Part shown: piece after piece, positions 17,079 to 23,629 of the stretch | How the letters are laid out: the number at the start of each line of letters is the position of its first letter | Position numbering within the stretch: position 1 is the first letter of the stretch | Program-made: the position numbers and the translations under genes | Notes under the pieces: model-generated | Database searches by the model: none | What the model saw: only the letters and a program-made list of their open reading frames with translations | Told to the model about the DNA's origin: nothing | Source: Mycobacteriales bacterium | Lineage (GTDB): Bacteria > Actinomycetota > Actinomycetes > Mycobacteriales > QHCE01 | Direction of reading: 5' to 3' | NCBI GenBank assembly: GCA_013362805.1 | Contig: JABFVL010000058.1 | Location: forward strand, 1 to 38,804 | Length of the DNA: 38,804 nt

Positions 17079-17108
17079 GGAACTTTTCCACGACCCAGAA
17101 CGACTACC
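17079..17108 (+). promoter_or_regulatory. ECF-type promoter for the MauE/DsbA run
   Basis: GGAACT (17079-17084) and CGACTACC (17101-17108) are 16 bases apart, in the 49-base gap between the sigma gene and the MauE-like gene, whose ATG (17115) is 6 bases further on. This is the plus-strand twin of the element at 16423-16452. It allows the rightward genes to be induced separately from sigma. Confidence 0.8.
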
Positions 17109-17114
17109 TTGCTA

Positions 17115-17636
17115 ATGACCTCTTCACTTTCTCGCTGGCAACCCGGCATTTCGACGCTGCTTCGGCTCGTACTCGCCGGGGTCTGGCTCTATGCCGGGGG
17201 CAGCAAAGTCCTCGACCTCGACGCCTCTGTCGACAGCGTCTTCGCCTACGAGCTCCTGCCCGATGGCCTAGCCAGATTCGTCGGCGCCGCGCTGCCATTC
17301 ATTGAAATCGCCCTGGGCGTGCTGTTACTGATTGGCTTCGCGACCAGAGCCGCCGCCATCGCTTCGGTGGTCCTGATGGCCATCTTTGTCGCTGGCATCG
17401 CGTCAGCAGCAGCCCGCGGGCTCACCATCGACTGCGGATGTTTCAGCGAAGGCGGCGCCCTGCGACCCGGTGAGGAAACGAGTTACACCAAAGATTTCGT
17501 GCGCGATGGCCTCATCGCTGTTGCCGCGACTTTGCTCGCGGTGTGGCCGCGCAGCCTATTCGCGCTGGATAACCGCACCAGCGACGCAGCTACTTATAGT
17601 GTCGATGACGACCTAGTGGACGACGAGGACGAGTGA
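17115..17636 (+). CDS. MauE/DoxX-like membrane protein
   Basis: A 173-residue membrane protein with four hydrophobic helices: 12-30 (LLRLVLAGVWLYAGGSKVL), about 55-75, 78-98 and 145-163. It also has a DCGCFSEGG motif (Cys107, Cys109) typical of MauE-type members of the DoxX-like superfamily, which support disulfide chemistry outside the cytosol. The acidic C-terminal tail ends DDEDE. The frame is open upstream to 16944 inside the sigma gene, but the ATG at 17115 gives the family-like N-terminus and follows the ECF-type promoter closely. The stop overlaps the next start (TGATG). It probably supplies electrons to or works with the DsbA-like neighbour; that is inference. Confidence 0.85.
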   Translation: MTSSLSRWQPGISTLLRLVLAGVWLYAGGSKVLDLDASVDSVFAYELLPDGLARFVGAALPFIEIALGVLLLIGFATRAAAIASVVLMAIFVAGIASAAARGLTIDCGCFSEGGALRPGEETSYTKDFVRDGLIAVAATLLAVWPRSLFALDNRTSDAATYSVDDDLVDDEDE

Positions 17637-18505
17637 TGGCGAGCAAAAAATCTGCTAAACGGCGCAAGAGTGAACCCAAGAAAAAGCCCGCCGCACAATC
17701 ACCGGAAAGCCCACCAGCAGCAACCGCCTCACCAGCGCCCAGTAAACCCGCGAAACCCAAAAAGCAAACACCAAAAGAACGGGCTCGGGCCGTCGCCGCT
17801 GAGAAGGTGGCCGCCCAGCGCAAGGCGGAAAAACGTCGCACTTTGCTGCACCGTTCGATGGTGAGTGTCGCAATCCTGCTCGCCGCGGCCTTGCTGGGTT
17901 ACATCGTCTACCAAACGCAACAAGCCAAAGACTTGCCTAACCCGGGCGGCAAACCCACTAACTCGAGCTACGCGATCCCCGGCGTTGGCAACAAGAACGG
18001 CTACGTTGTTGGGGATGCGTCTGCGCCAGTGGCCGTAGAGATCTACTACGACACGATGTGCCCACACTGCGCGGACTTCGACGAAGAAATGCAAAGTTTT
18101 TTCGATGAGAAGGTCGCCGCTAAACAAATCAGGCTCATCTACCGGCCCATCTCGTTCCTGTCCGGATATTCAGTGTGGGGTGCCTCGGCGGTCGGATGCG
18201 CCATTGATGAAAACAAATTCGTTGACTACAACACGAAGTTGTTCGAAGAACAAAGCCGTAATGGCCTAGATAAAGACGAGCTTGAAAAATTGGGCGCGGA
18301 CGTCGGTTTGACCTCGGACAGCTTCAAAACCTGCGTGCAAGATGTGAGGTACCAGAACTGGGTGCTAGGCAGCACTCAAGAAGCGCGGGATCGCGGTGTC
18401 AAAGGAACACCAACGATCTACGTCAACGGTGTGGACGTTTCGCCAGATCCTAAGGAAACCAAGGCTGGCATTGATGCCGCGATCGAAGTGGTTTCCGGAC
18501 AATGA
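17636..18505 (+). CDS. DsbA-like membrane-anchored thioredoxin-fold protein
   Basis: A 289-residue protein: a cytoplasmic Lys/Pro/Ala-rich segment (1-70), one membrane helix (about 75-93, SMVSVAILLAAALLGYIVY), then an extracytoplasmic DsbA-like domain. The active site is CPHC at 142-145 (VEIYYDTMCPHCADFDEEM). The GVKGTPTIYVNG segment near residue 255 supplies the cis-Pro loop. Such proteins oxidise or isomerise secreted thiols. The start ATG at 17636 overlaps the upstream stop by one base, and its own stop overlaps the next ATG (ATGA), so three genes are translationally coupled. The unusually long basic N-terminal tail is a feature of actinobacterial members. Confidence 0.9.
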   Translation: MASKKSAKRRKSEPKKKPAAQSPESPPAATASPAPSKPAKPKKQTPKERARAVAAEKVAAQRKAEKRRTLLHRSMVSVAILLAAALLGYIVYQTQQAKDLPNPGGKPTNSSYAIPGVGNKNGYVVGDASAPVAVEIYYDTMCPHCADFDEEMQSFFDEKVAAKQIRLIYRPISFLSGYSVWGASAVGCAIDENKFVDYNTKLFEEQSRNGLDKDELEKLGADVGLTSDSFKTCVQDVRYQNWVLGSTQEARDRGVKGTPTIYVNGVDVSPDPKETKAGIDAAIEVVSGQ

Positions 18506-19626
18506 AACTTGCACAAATGGCTACGGTGAGGCGCAACCACATGGGTTTGCGCCTCACCGTAGCCATGCTCTTTGGAACTTTGGTGGCGTTACTGCCCACC
18601 GCGCCAGCGTCGGCACACGTTGAAACCGGTCCAGCCGCCACAAACTACTTGACGAAACTTGACGGCATCGCGCCCCATTCTCCGGGGCTCACCGCGCGCG
18701 TCGTGCGCGGCGGTTCAAGACTTGAGCTCACCAACAACAGCGGTGAATCCGTCGTCATTTTGGGCTATTCCCAGGAGCCATATCTGCGGCTGGCGGGCGG
18801 GAAAATTTTTGCCAATGCGCTTTCTCAATCCGCATACATAAATGAAGATCTCAACAAGAACGACAACACAGTTCAAGACAACGACGCGCCGCCCACTTGG
18901 CAAGAGATCGGCACCGGTCACACAGTCCGCTGGCATGACCATCGCACTCACTGGATGAGCAAGAAGCCGCCCAGCATTGTGAGTGCCGAACCCGGCAGCA
19001 AGCACCGATTGTCGAACTGGTCCGTGCCGTTGCGAGTCGATGGCGCCAGCGCGAATATCACCGGAACGCTGGACTATCTGCCGCCGCCTCGCGCAGCTGT
19101 CTGGTGGGCCGGTGTTCTGGTGCTAGCCGCCATCGTGGCCATCGTGGGTTTGACACCGTTTGGTGTGGTGTCCATGAGTATGGTACTTGCCTGCGCGGCA
19201 CTGGCCGAACTTGTGGATTCGGTGGCTCGCGTCTTGGACAGCGCGGGCACTGATGCCACGGTGTGGACAGTGCTCGCCGAGCTGGGCACGGAAGAAACCT
19301 ACGGAACATTGACGGCGCTGGCGGCGCTGGCGGGTGTAGCCGTCGGGTTGCGACGTGGCCCCGCCGCGCCATTTGCACTTGCCTTGGCGGCAAGTTGTTT
19401 GGGAATTCTCGGCGCGTTTACCGATATCGCAGTGTTTTCTTATGGCCGCGCCACCGGAGTTTTCAGCGGCGAAACCGCGCGGGCTTTGACCTTGCTCACG
19501 TTGGCTGGCTGCGCGGGCGTGGCAATTGCCGGGTGGCTGCGGGTACGGCGCGAGGGGCGAACAAATAAGGAAGCTCCAAGCGATGATGAGCCAGTAATGC
19601 GTCGTTTGCGAGCAATTCAGTCGTAG
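18502..19626 (+). CDS. Exported membrane protein of the copper/redox cluster
   Basis: A 374-residue protein of unknown function. A signal peptide (GLRLTVAMLFGTLVALLPTAPASA) precedes HVETGPAATNYL, again with His at the mature N-terminus. An extracytoplasmic domain of about 150 residues with HDHRTHW (a possible metal cluster) follows, then about five membrane helices. The context suggests a copper or cytochrome-related job; I do not recognise the family with certainty. The ATG at 18502 overlaps the DsbA stop (ATGA). Other in-frame ATGs at 18517, 18541 and 18565 lie in or beside a perfect 20-bp inverted repeat, so the true start is uncertain. The 3' end overlaps the convergent CbiO gene by 131 bases. 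Confidence 0.7.
   Translation: MKLAQMATVRRNHMGLRLTVAMLFGTLVALLPTAPASAHVETGPAATNYLTKLDGIAPHSPGLTARVVRGGSRLELTNNSGESVVILGYSQEPYLRLAGGKIFANALSQSAYINEDLNKNDNTVQDNDAPPTWQEIGTGHTVRWHDHRTHWMSKKPPSIVSAEPGSKHRLSNWSVPLRVDGASANITGTLDYLPPPRAAVWWAGVLVLAAIVAIVGLTPFGVVSMSMVLACAALAELVDSVARVLDSAGTDATVWTVLAELGTEETYGTLTALAALAGVAVGLRRGPAAPFALALAASCLGILGAFTDIAVFSYGRATGVFSGETARALTLLTLAGCAGVAIAGWLRVRREGRTNKEAPSDDEPVMRRLRAIQS
18517..18566 (+). repeat. Perfect 20-bp inverted repeat over the start of the membrane-protein gene
   Basis: Bases 18517-18536 are the exact reverse complement of 18547-18566, with a 10-base loop (18537-18546). In mRNA this makes a 20-bp stem. The GAGG at 18528-18531 is inside the stem, the ATG at 18541 sits in the loop, and the ATGs at 18517 and 18565 lie at the base of the stem. 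It is within the predicted signal-peptide coding region. Confidence 0.9.
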
Positions 19627-20272
19627 GACCATCGGCGACTATCCGTCCAGAGTCGACGATCAGGCTCCGCTCACACAGCTGATGGGCGTACGGCAGATCG
19701 TGCGTGACGATGATAATCGTTGCGGTCAGTTTGCTAATTATGTCGGTAAGTTCTCGTCGACTCGCCGGGTCTAGGTTCGACGTGGGCTCGTCGAGCACCA
19801 GGATCTTGGGTTCCATAGCGAGAACTCCGGCGATGGCGGCTCGACGGCGTTGCCCATAAGACAGGTGATGCGGGTGCCGGTCAGCTACATGGCGCAGCCC
19901 CACGGTTGCCAGGGCTTGCTCCACCCGTTCAGCAATGTTGTCGAGCCCAAGATTGTGGGGCCCGAACGCAACGTCTTCACCCACGGTGGGCATAAACAAT
20001 TGGTCGTCGGGGTCTTGAAACACGATTCCGATGTGGCTGCGCAATTGTGCGATGTTTTTCTTAGTAATGATGGTGTCGTTAATTTTGACAACGCCTGTGC
20101 TTGGGGTGAGCACTCCGGCCAAATGCAGTACCGCCGTTGTCTTTCCCGCGCCGTTTGGCCCGAGCAGGGCCACTCGCTCATTCGCGCCAATGGTCAGGCT
20201 CATCCCGCCCAAGGCCCGAGTTCCATCTGGGTAGGTATACGTGACATCGTTCATCTCAAGTAATGCGGGCAT
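19496..20272 (-). CDS. CbiO/EcfA-type ABC transporter ATPase
   Basis: A 258-residue ATP-binding subunit of an energy-coupling-factor or cobalt/nickel-type importer. Walker A is GPNGAGKT (38-45), the Q-loop is VFQDPDDQLF, the signature is LSYGQRRR (usually LSGGQ; LSxGQRRR is common in CbiO), and Walker B is KILVLDEPTSNLDP, followed by the H-loop VTHD. The Q-loop DPDDQ is the hallmark of CbiO/EcfA proteins. No T or S component is adjacent, so it must partner with subunits encoded elsewhere. The ATG at 20270-20272 has a GGATGG upstream. A terminator hairpin and folded RNA candidate precede it. The 3' end overlaps the convergent membrane-protein gene by 131 bases. Confidence 0.88.
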   Translation of the reverse strand: MPALLEMNDVTYTYPDGTRALGGMSLTIGANERVALLGPNGAGKTTAVLHLAGVLTPSTGVVKINDTIITKKNIAQLRSHIGIVFQDPDDQLFMPTVGEDVAFGPHNLGLDNIAERVEQALATVGLRHVADRHPHHLSYGQRRRAAIAGVLAMEPKILVLDEPTSNLDPASRRELTDIISKLTATIIIVTHDLPYAHQLCERSLIVDSGRIVADGPTTELLANDALLAHHRLELPYLFAPRAVPAATRQLPRPRSQPT

Positions 20273-20310
20273 ATGGCCATCCAACCGCACTGTGCCTAGG
20301 CTTTTGGGGT

Positions 20311-20347
20311 AAAAGAAGAAGCGCCCATCAGCTGATAGGCGCTTCTT
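20311..20347 (-). terminator. Intrinsic terminator ahead of the CbiO gene
   Basis: On the minus strand AAGAAGCGCC pairs with GGCGCTTCTT (20316-20325 with 20338-20347); the inner ATCAGCTGAT extends the stem, with one C-A mismatch, and CTTTT follows. It lies 39 bases before the CbiO start, so it either ends a small RNA or attenuates CbiO. Confidence 0.75.
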
Positions 20348-20354
20348 AGGTCAG

Positions 20355-20435
20355 ACACGCTCGGAACGGTAACGCGGAGCTGGCTCCGCCACCCCCGAGA
20401 ACGGGCCGCTCAACCCGTTACCGCTCCGAGGCGTG
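20355..20435 (-). ncRNA. Structured RNA candidate upstream of the CbiO gene
   Basis: About 80 bases can fold into a three-way junction. The outer helix pairs 20356-20374 with 20417-20435, including the perfect CGGTAACG/CGTTACCG. There are two inner hairpins, CGGAG-CTGG-CTCCG and CCCG-AGAA-CGGG. On the minus strand it is followed directly by an intrinsic terminator and the CbiO start, the layout of a riboswitch or attenuator leader. I do not recognise it as a known class (it lacks cobalamin-box, TPP, fluoride or SRP signatures that I can see). It could instead be a free small RNA. Confidence 0.5.
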
Positions 20436-20577
20436 CCGGATTAGTGTTGCAGTTTCCATATTGTCCATACAAGCATCGCCGCGAGTTATTTTTAAGGTTT
20501 ATGACTGAAAAGCGACGGAACAACAAGAATGCCCAGGTAAACAGCCCTCACCCCTACCGAGTAGTAAGGTAAACATC

Positions 20578-21048
20578 GTGACGACACGACTTGAACCCGG
20601 CGACAAAGCCCCTGATTTCACTCTCGAAACGCACGAAGGCGCCTCTCTGAGCCTCAGCGATCTTCGCGGCAAGACGGTCATCTTGTATGCCTATCCAGCA
20701 GCGATGACCCCAGGTTGCACCACCCAAGCCTGCGACTTCCGCGACAGCCTCGACGCACTCCACTCGGCTGGCTACACCGTTCTAGGCATCTCCCCCGATT
20801 CGCCAGAAAAGCTAGCAAAATTTGTCGAACGCGACCACCTCACATTTCCGCTGCTGAGCGACCCCGAGAAAGCAACTCTTACCGCCTACGGCGCATTCGG
20901 TGAAAAGAACAACTACGGTCGAATCGTGCAAGGCGTCATCCGCTCCACGTTTGTCATCAATCCGGATGGAACACTCCAGCATGCGATGTACAACGTGAAA
21001 GCAACAGGTCATGTCGCCAAACTGCGCCGCACACTCGGCCTTGACTAG
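20578..21048 (+). CDS. bcp: Thioredoxin-dependent peroxiredoxin (Bcp type)
   Basis: Reduces peroxides using thioredoxin in the cytosol. The motif AYPAAMTPGCTTQACDFRD gives peroxidatic Cys47 and resolving Cys52 five residues later, as in BCP/PrxQ. The length of 156 residues is normal, and the C-terminal VIRSTFVINPDGTLQHAMYNVKATGH segment is typical. The start is GTG 20578, with AAGG upstream. A 23-codon frame (20501-20572) ends five bases before it. A GC-rich hairpin follows the stop. Confidence 0.93.
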   Translation: MTTRLEPGDKAPDFTLETHEGASLSLSDLRGKTVILYAYPAAMTPGCTTQACDFRDSLDALHSAGYTVLGISPDSPEKLAKFVERDHLTFPLLSDPEKATLTAYGAFGEKNNYGRIVQGVIRSTFVINPDGTLQHAMYNVKATGHVAKLRRTLGLD

Positions 21049-21062
21049 CCCGAAACCACCGC

Positions 21063-21098
21063 CCGCGCTGGGCCGGAATCAGGTCCGACCCAGCGCGG
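21063..21098 (+). terminator. Hairpin after bcp
   Basis: CCGCGCTGGG (21063-21072) pairs perfectly with CCCAGCGCGG (21089-21098), and an inner CGGA/TCCG extends the stem. There is no T-tract. It lies 15 bases after the bcp stop. Confidence 0.6.
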
Positions 21099-21186
21099 AG
21101 CCCACCTTCACCCAAGAGCTAGACTCGCTCCCGCGAGAGTGAGCAACCACTCTCACCCATGAGAGCGATAACAAATATTGCTCCTC

Positions 21187-21269
21187 GCGGGAGTGGTGTA
21201 ATGGCAGCCACGCTGGATTTAGGTTCCAGTGCCCGAAAGGGCGTGGGGGTTCGACTCCCCCCTCCCGCA
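21187..21269 (+). tRNA. tRNA-Leu (anticodon UAG)
   Basis: The acceptor GCGGGAG (21187-21193) pairs with CTCCCGC (21262-21268), and A21269 is the discriminator. The anticodon stem CTGGA/TCCAG holds loop TTTAGGT with anticodon TAG at 21220-21222, reading CUA. A long variable arm (GCCC-GAAA-GGGC) marks a class II tRNA, and the T-arm has GGTTCGACTC. CCA is not encoded. The bases just upstream (21128-21137) can pair with 21184-21193. Confidence 0.96.
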
Positions 21270-21271
21270 CA

Positions 21272-22144
21272 CTAATTCTCCACAATCGCCAGCTGAAGCT
21301 GATTAAGCCGCTCACGCGCCGCGATCACGTCAATCTCAGTGATCTTGTCGTCAACAACAGTGAAAGCCAAAACCAGCGCGAGCTTTCCACGCGGCGCCAT
21401 CAACAGGCCGACCGCGCCATCAATCAAGACAAGATCGCTCACCTGAGCCCTACCAGTCGCGGCCGAGGCTCCCATAAGCACAGAACGAGCGCCACTGAGC
21501 TTGACCGGCTTCGCGGTTGGCCCCGCCTCCCGATCCGCGTGAAGGACCACATTTTCATCGAGCAATGCGAGCAGCGCATCGAAATCACCATTTCGAGAGG
21601 CGGCGAGAAACGCCTCTACGACTTCCCGCTGACGAAAAGCGTCGACCCGCAGTGGAGAATCCGTGCCCCGCACGCGGCGCCGAGCACGACTAGCCAGCTG
21701 TCTTGCCGCCGCTGGCGAGCGTTCAGTCAACTCGCCGATCTCCTCAAATGACACCGCGAACATGTCGTGAAGGACGAATGCGAGACGCTCAGCCGGTGTG
21801 AGCGTGTCCAATACGACTAGCAATGCTCGCCCCACCGTGTCTGCGAGCAGCGCTTCCCGCTCCGGATCAACAATGGCCTCACCCGTCGCCTCCGGCACCA
21901 ACTCCAATGGATCCTCACGCCGCGACTCTCGGGCACGCAGCAGGTTCAGACAAATCCTGGCCACCACAGTGGTCAGCCAACCCGTGAGATTGTGCACCTC
22001 AGAGGTGTCAGTGCGATCCAGGCGCAGCCAGGTCTCCTGAACGGCGTCATCCGCCTCACTGAGCGAGCCGAGCATGCGATAGGCCACGGCCCGCAGGTGA
22101 GGCCGTTCTTGCTCGAAACGATCTAGCAACGCGTTTTCTCGCAC
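21272..22144 (-). CDS. ECF41-like sigma factor with SnoaL-type C-terminus (SigJ-like)
   Basis: A 290-residue sigma factor. Region 2 (RAVAYRMLGSLSEADDAVQETWLRLDR) and region 4 (LTPAERLAFVLHDMFAVSFEEIGELTERSPAAARQLASRARRRVR) are followed by about 120 residues of SnoaL/NTF2-like fold. In the ECF41 group this C-terminal domain acts as an in-built regulator, and the genes sit beside a carboxymuconolactone decarboxylase, oxidoreductase or epimerase. Here the divergent neighbour is an epimerase-type protein, fitting that rule. The linker motif WLPEP is only ELVPEA, and the DGGGK motif is replaced by DREAGPTAK. The gene ends 3 bases from the tRNA-Leu 3' end. Confidence 0.88.
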   Translation of the reverse strand: MRENALLDRFEQERPHLRAVAYRMLGSLSEADDAVQETWLRLDRTDTSEVHNLTGWLTTVVARICLNLLRARESRREDPLELVPEATGEAIVDPEREALLADTVGRALLVVLDTLTPAERLAFVLHDMFAVSFEEIGELTERSPAAARQLASRARRRVRGTDSPLRVDAFRQREVVEAFLAASRNGDFDALLALLDENVVLHADREAGPTAKPVKLSGARSVLMGASAATGRAQVSDLVLIDGAVGLLMAPRGKLALVLAFTVVDDKITEIDVIAARERLNQLQLAIVEN

Positions 22145-22146
22145 CG

Positions 22147-22176
22147 TGTCACATTCTCCCGTCGCGACGTGTCATG
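22147..22176 (+). promoter_or_regulatory. Divergent control region of the ECF41/epimerase pair
   Basis: TGTCACA (22147-22153) matches the -35 element reported for ECF41 promoters. It is followed by a perfect palindrome CGTCGCGACG (22160-22169) and a second TGTCA copy (22170-22174). A CGTC is present but not at the expected spacing, so the promoter call is tentative. The epimerase ATG is at 22248. Confidence 0.4.
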
Positions 22177-22247
22177 AAAGTGAACCCCAAAAACCAGGGG
22201 CAACGACGGGAGATTCCCGCCTACTCCGATGTGAACGTGGAGCAGTC

Positions 22248-23003
22248 ATGAAAACCATCCTAGTTACCGGCGGCACAGGCACGCTGGGACGTCAGGTCAC
22301 CCCGCTTTTGCTAGCTGCTGGCCATCGGGTGCGAGTTCTGAGCCGGAAGCCGCACAGCTCAGACCAAATCGAGTATCTCGTGGGCGACGCCTTGACAAAT
22401 GAGGGAATTGATTCGGCAATGGCCGGAGCGCACACTGTGATACATCTCGCTGGTGGCCCAAAAGGCGATGATGAGGCGACCGCGAACGTGGCAAAAGCGG
22501 CTCGTCGGGCCGGCGTTCAGCATTTCGTATACATATCAGTGATCGGCGCCAACACTTTGCCGCTGGGCTACTTCAAATCTAAGTTCGGAGCCGAGAAAGC
22601 CGTGCGCGACTCGGGCGTGCCATGGACAATTTTGCGTGCCGCTCAATTTCATGAACTCACCCTCACCGTGCTCCAAAAAATGGCCAAGCTTCCCGTCGTT
22701 CCTATTCCTGGAGGGGTTCGACTTCAACCGGTGGACTCACGGGACGTAGCCGCCCGATTGGTGGAGCTCGCGCTGAATGAACCCGCGGGCTTGGTCCCCG
22801 ATTTGGCCGGACCCAGGGTATATGAGCTAAAGGAGCTGACACGCGACTATTTGAAAGCCTCAAGAAAGCACCGGTTGATGATGCAAATCAGGATGCCTGG
22901 CCGCGCGGGTCGCGCCTATCGGTCTGGGGAAAACCTATCGCTCGATGGCGCCACTATCGGGAAAGTATCGTGGGATGCGTTCTTGGCTGAGCAGATTCGC
23001 TAG
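22248..23003 (+). CDS. NAD(P)-dependent epimerase/NmrA-like protein
   Basis: A 251-residue short-chain dehydrogenase-fold protein of the atypical epimerase/NmrA type. The Rossmann motif VTGGTGTLG is at residues 6-14, then VGDALTNEG and HFVYISVIGANTLPLGYFKSKFGAEKAVRDSGVPWTILRAAQFHE, which carries the Y-x3-K-like pair and the xxWTILRA strand of this family. The substrate is unknown. The ATG at 22248 starts exactly before KTILVTGG; the frame is open to 22146 but that part is not protein-like. It is the usual ECF41 partner gene and is likely its target, by position. Confidence 0.85.
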   Translation: MKTILVTGGTGTLGRQVTPLLLAAGHRVRVLSRKPHSSDQIEYLVGDALTNEGIDSAMAGAHTVIHLAGGPKGDDEATANVAKAARRAGVQHFVYISVIGANTLPLGYFKSKFGAEKAVRDSGVPWTILRAAQFHELTLTVLQKMAKLPVVPIPGGVRLQPVDSRDVAARLVELALNEPAGLVPDLAGPRVYELKELTRDYLKASRKHRLMMQIRMPGRAGRAYRSGENLSLDGATIGKVSWDAFLAEQIR

Positions 23004-23020
23004 ATCACCGGGTGTGGCTC

Positions 23021-23052
23021 GGGCGCAGAACTTTGGCCAGCACCGCGCCCGT
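23021..23052. terminator. Possible terminator hairpin between convergent genes
   Basis: CGGGCGC (23021-23027) pairs with GCGCCCG (23046-23052) around an 18-base loop, between the epimerase and cupin stops. The loop is long and there is no T-tract, so the support is modest. Confidence 0.3.
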
Positions 23053-23078
23053 AGCAATATTTGTTCCCACTCCTAGAT

Positions 23079-23441
23079 TCAGGAAGCCGGCACCGCATAG
23101 GGAGCCATGCCCGTGTCTAGGAGGATGCACGGTTCGTCACCTTCGACCCAGGCATCGTGCCCTGGTTCGATGACGAACACATCACCTGGCCCGTATTGGA
23201 CCTCGCTGCCATCATCGGCGTGTACTGTCATACGACCTGACAAGAAGACGCCAGTGTGTCTTACTTCGCACGTCTCCGTTCCGGCGATTGGCTTGAGATC
23301 ATTCGACCACTTCCATCCAGGTTCAAAGGTTGCGCGAGCCATGGAAAATTCGCCGATGTTAACAATTTCGACGTAACCGTGGGCTTTAAATTTCCGCGTT
23401 TCATCTGGGGATTCGAGGCTCCCTTTATTGAGCATTTTCAT
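23079..23441 (-). CDS. Single-domain cupin protein
   Basis: A 120-residue beta-barrel protein. The cupin motifs are ARATFEPGWKWSNDLKP...CEVRHTGVFLSGRMTVHADDG and YGPGDVFVIEPGHDAWVEGD, with the His and Glu of a metal site partly replaced, so the metal is uncertain. The ATG at 23439-23441 (MKMLNKGSLESPDE) has GGTGG upstream; the frame extends to 23546, but that part reads poorly. The function is not known. It is divergent from the nitrilase-family gene. Confidence 0.8.
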   Translation of the reverse strand: MKMLNKGSLESPDETRKFKAHGYVEIVNIGEFSMARATFEPGWKWSNDLKPIAGTETCEVRHTGVFLSGRMTVHADDGSEVQYGPGDVFVIEPGHDAWVEGDEPCILLDTGMAPYAVPAS

Positions 23442-23629
23442 AGCAAACCACCCACTTTTTTCAATGCTCCAACTTGATGTTAACACCGGCCAATTCCTGC
23501 TAATGGCGACATATGTTCGACACGGATAGCACGAAATCCTCGTCATATCACTGCGCCCACATGAGCATCGGCAACGTCACCACGATCGGCATGAATATCT
23601 TCACTAGTTCGTTCTTATAAACTGCGCCG

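Noticed and set aside
20355..20435. SRP RNA, tRNA or known riboswitch at the structured RNA candidate
   Set aside because: There is no GGAA-tetraloop domain of SRP RNA, no T-arm or anticodon arm, and no recognisable riboswitch core; it is kept as an unclassified structured RNA.
22147..22163. Full ECF41 promoter (TGTCACA plus CGTC)
   Set aside because: The CGTC lies 6 bases after TGTCACA rather than about 16, so the match to the known promoter is incomplete.
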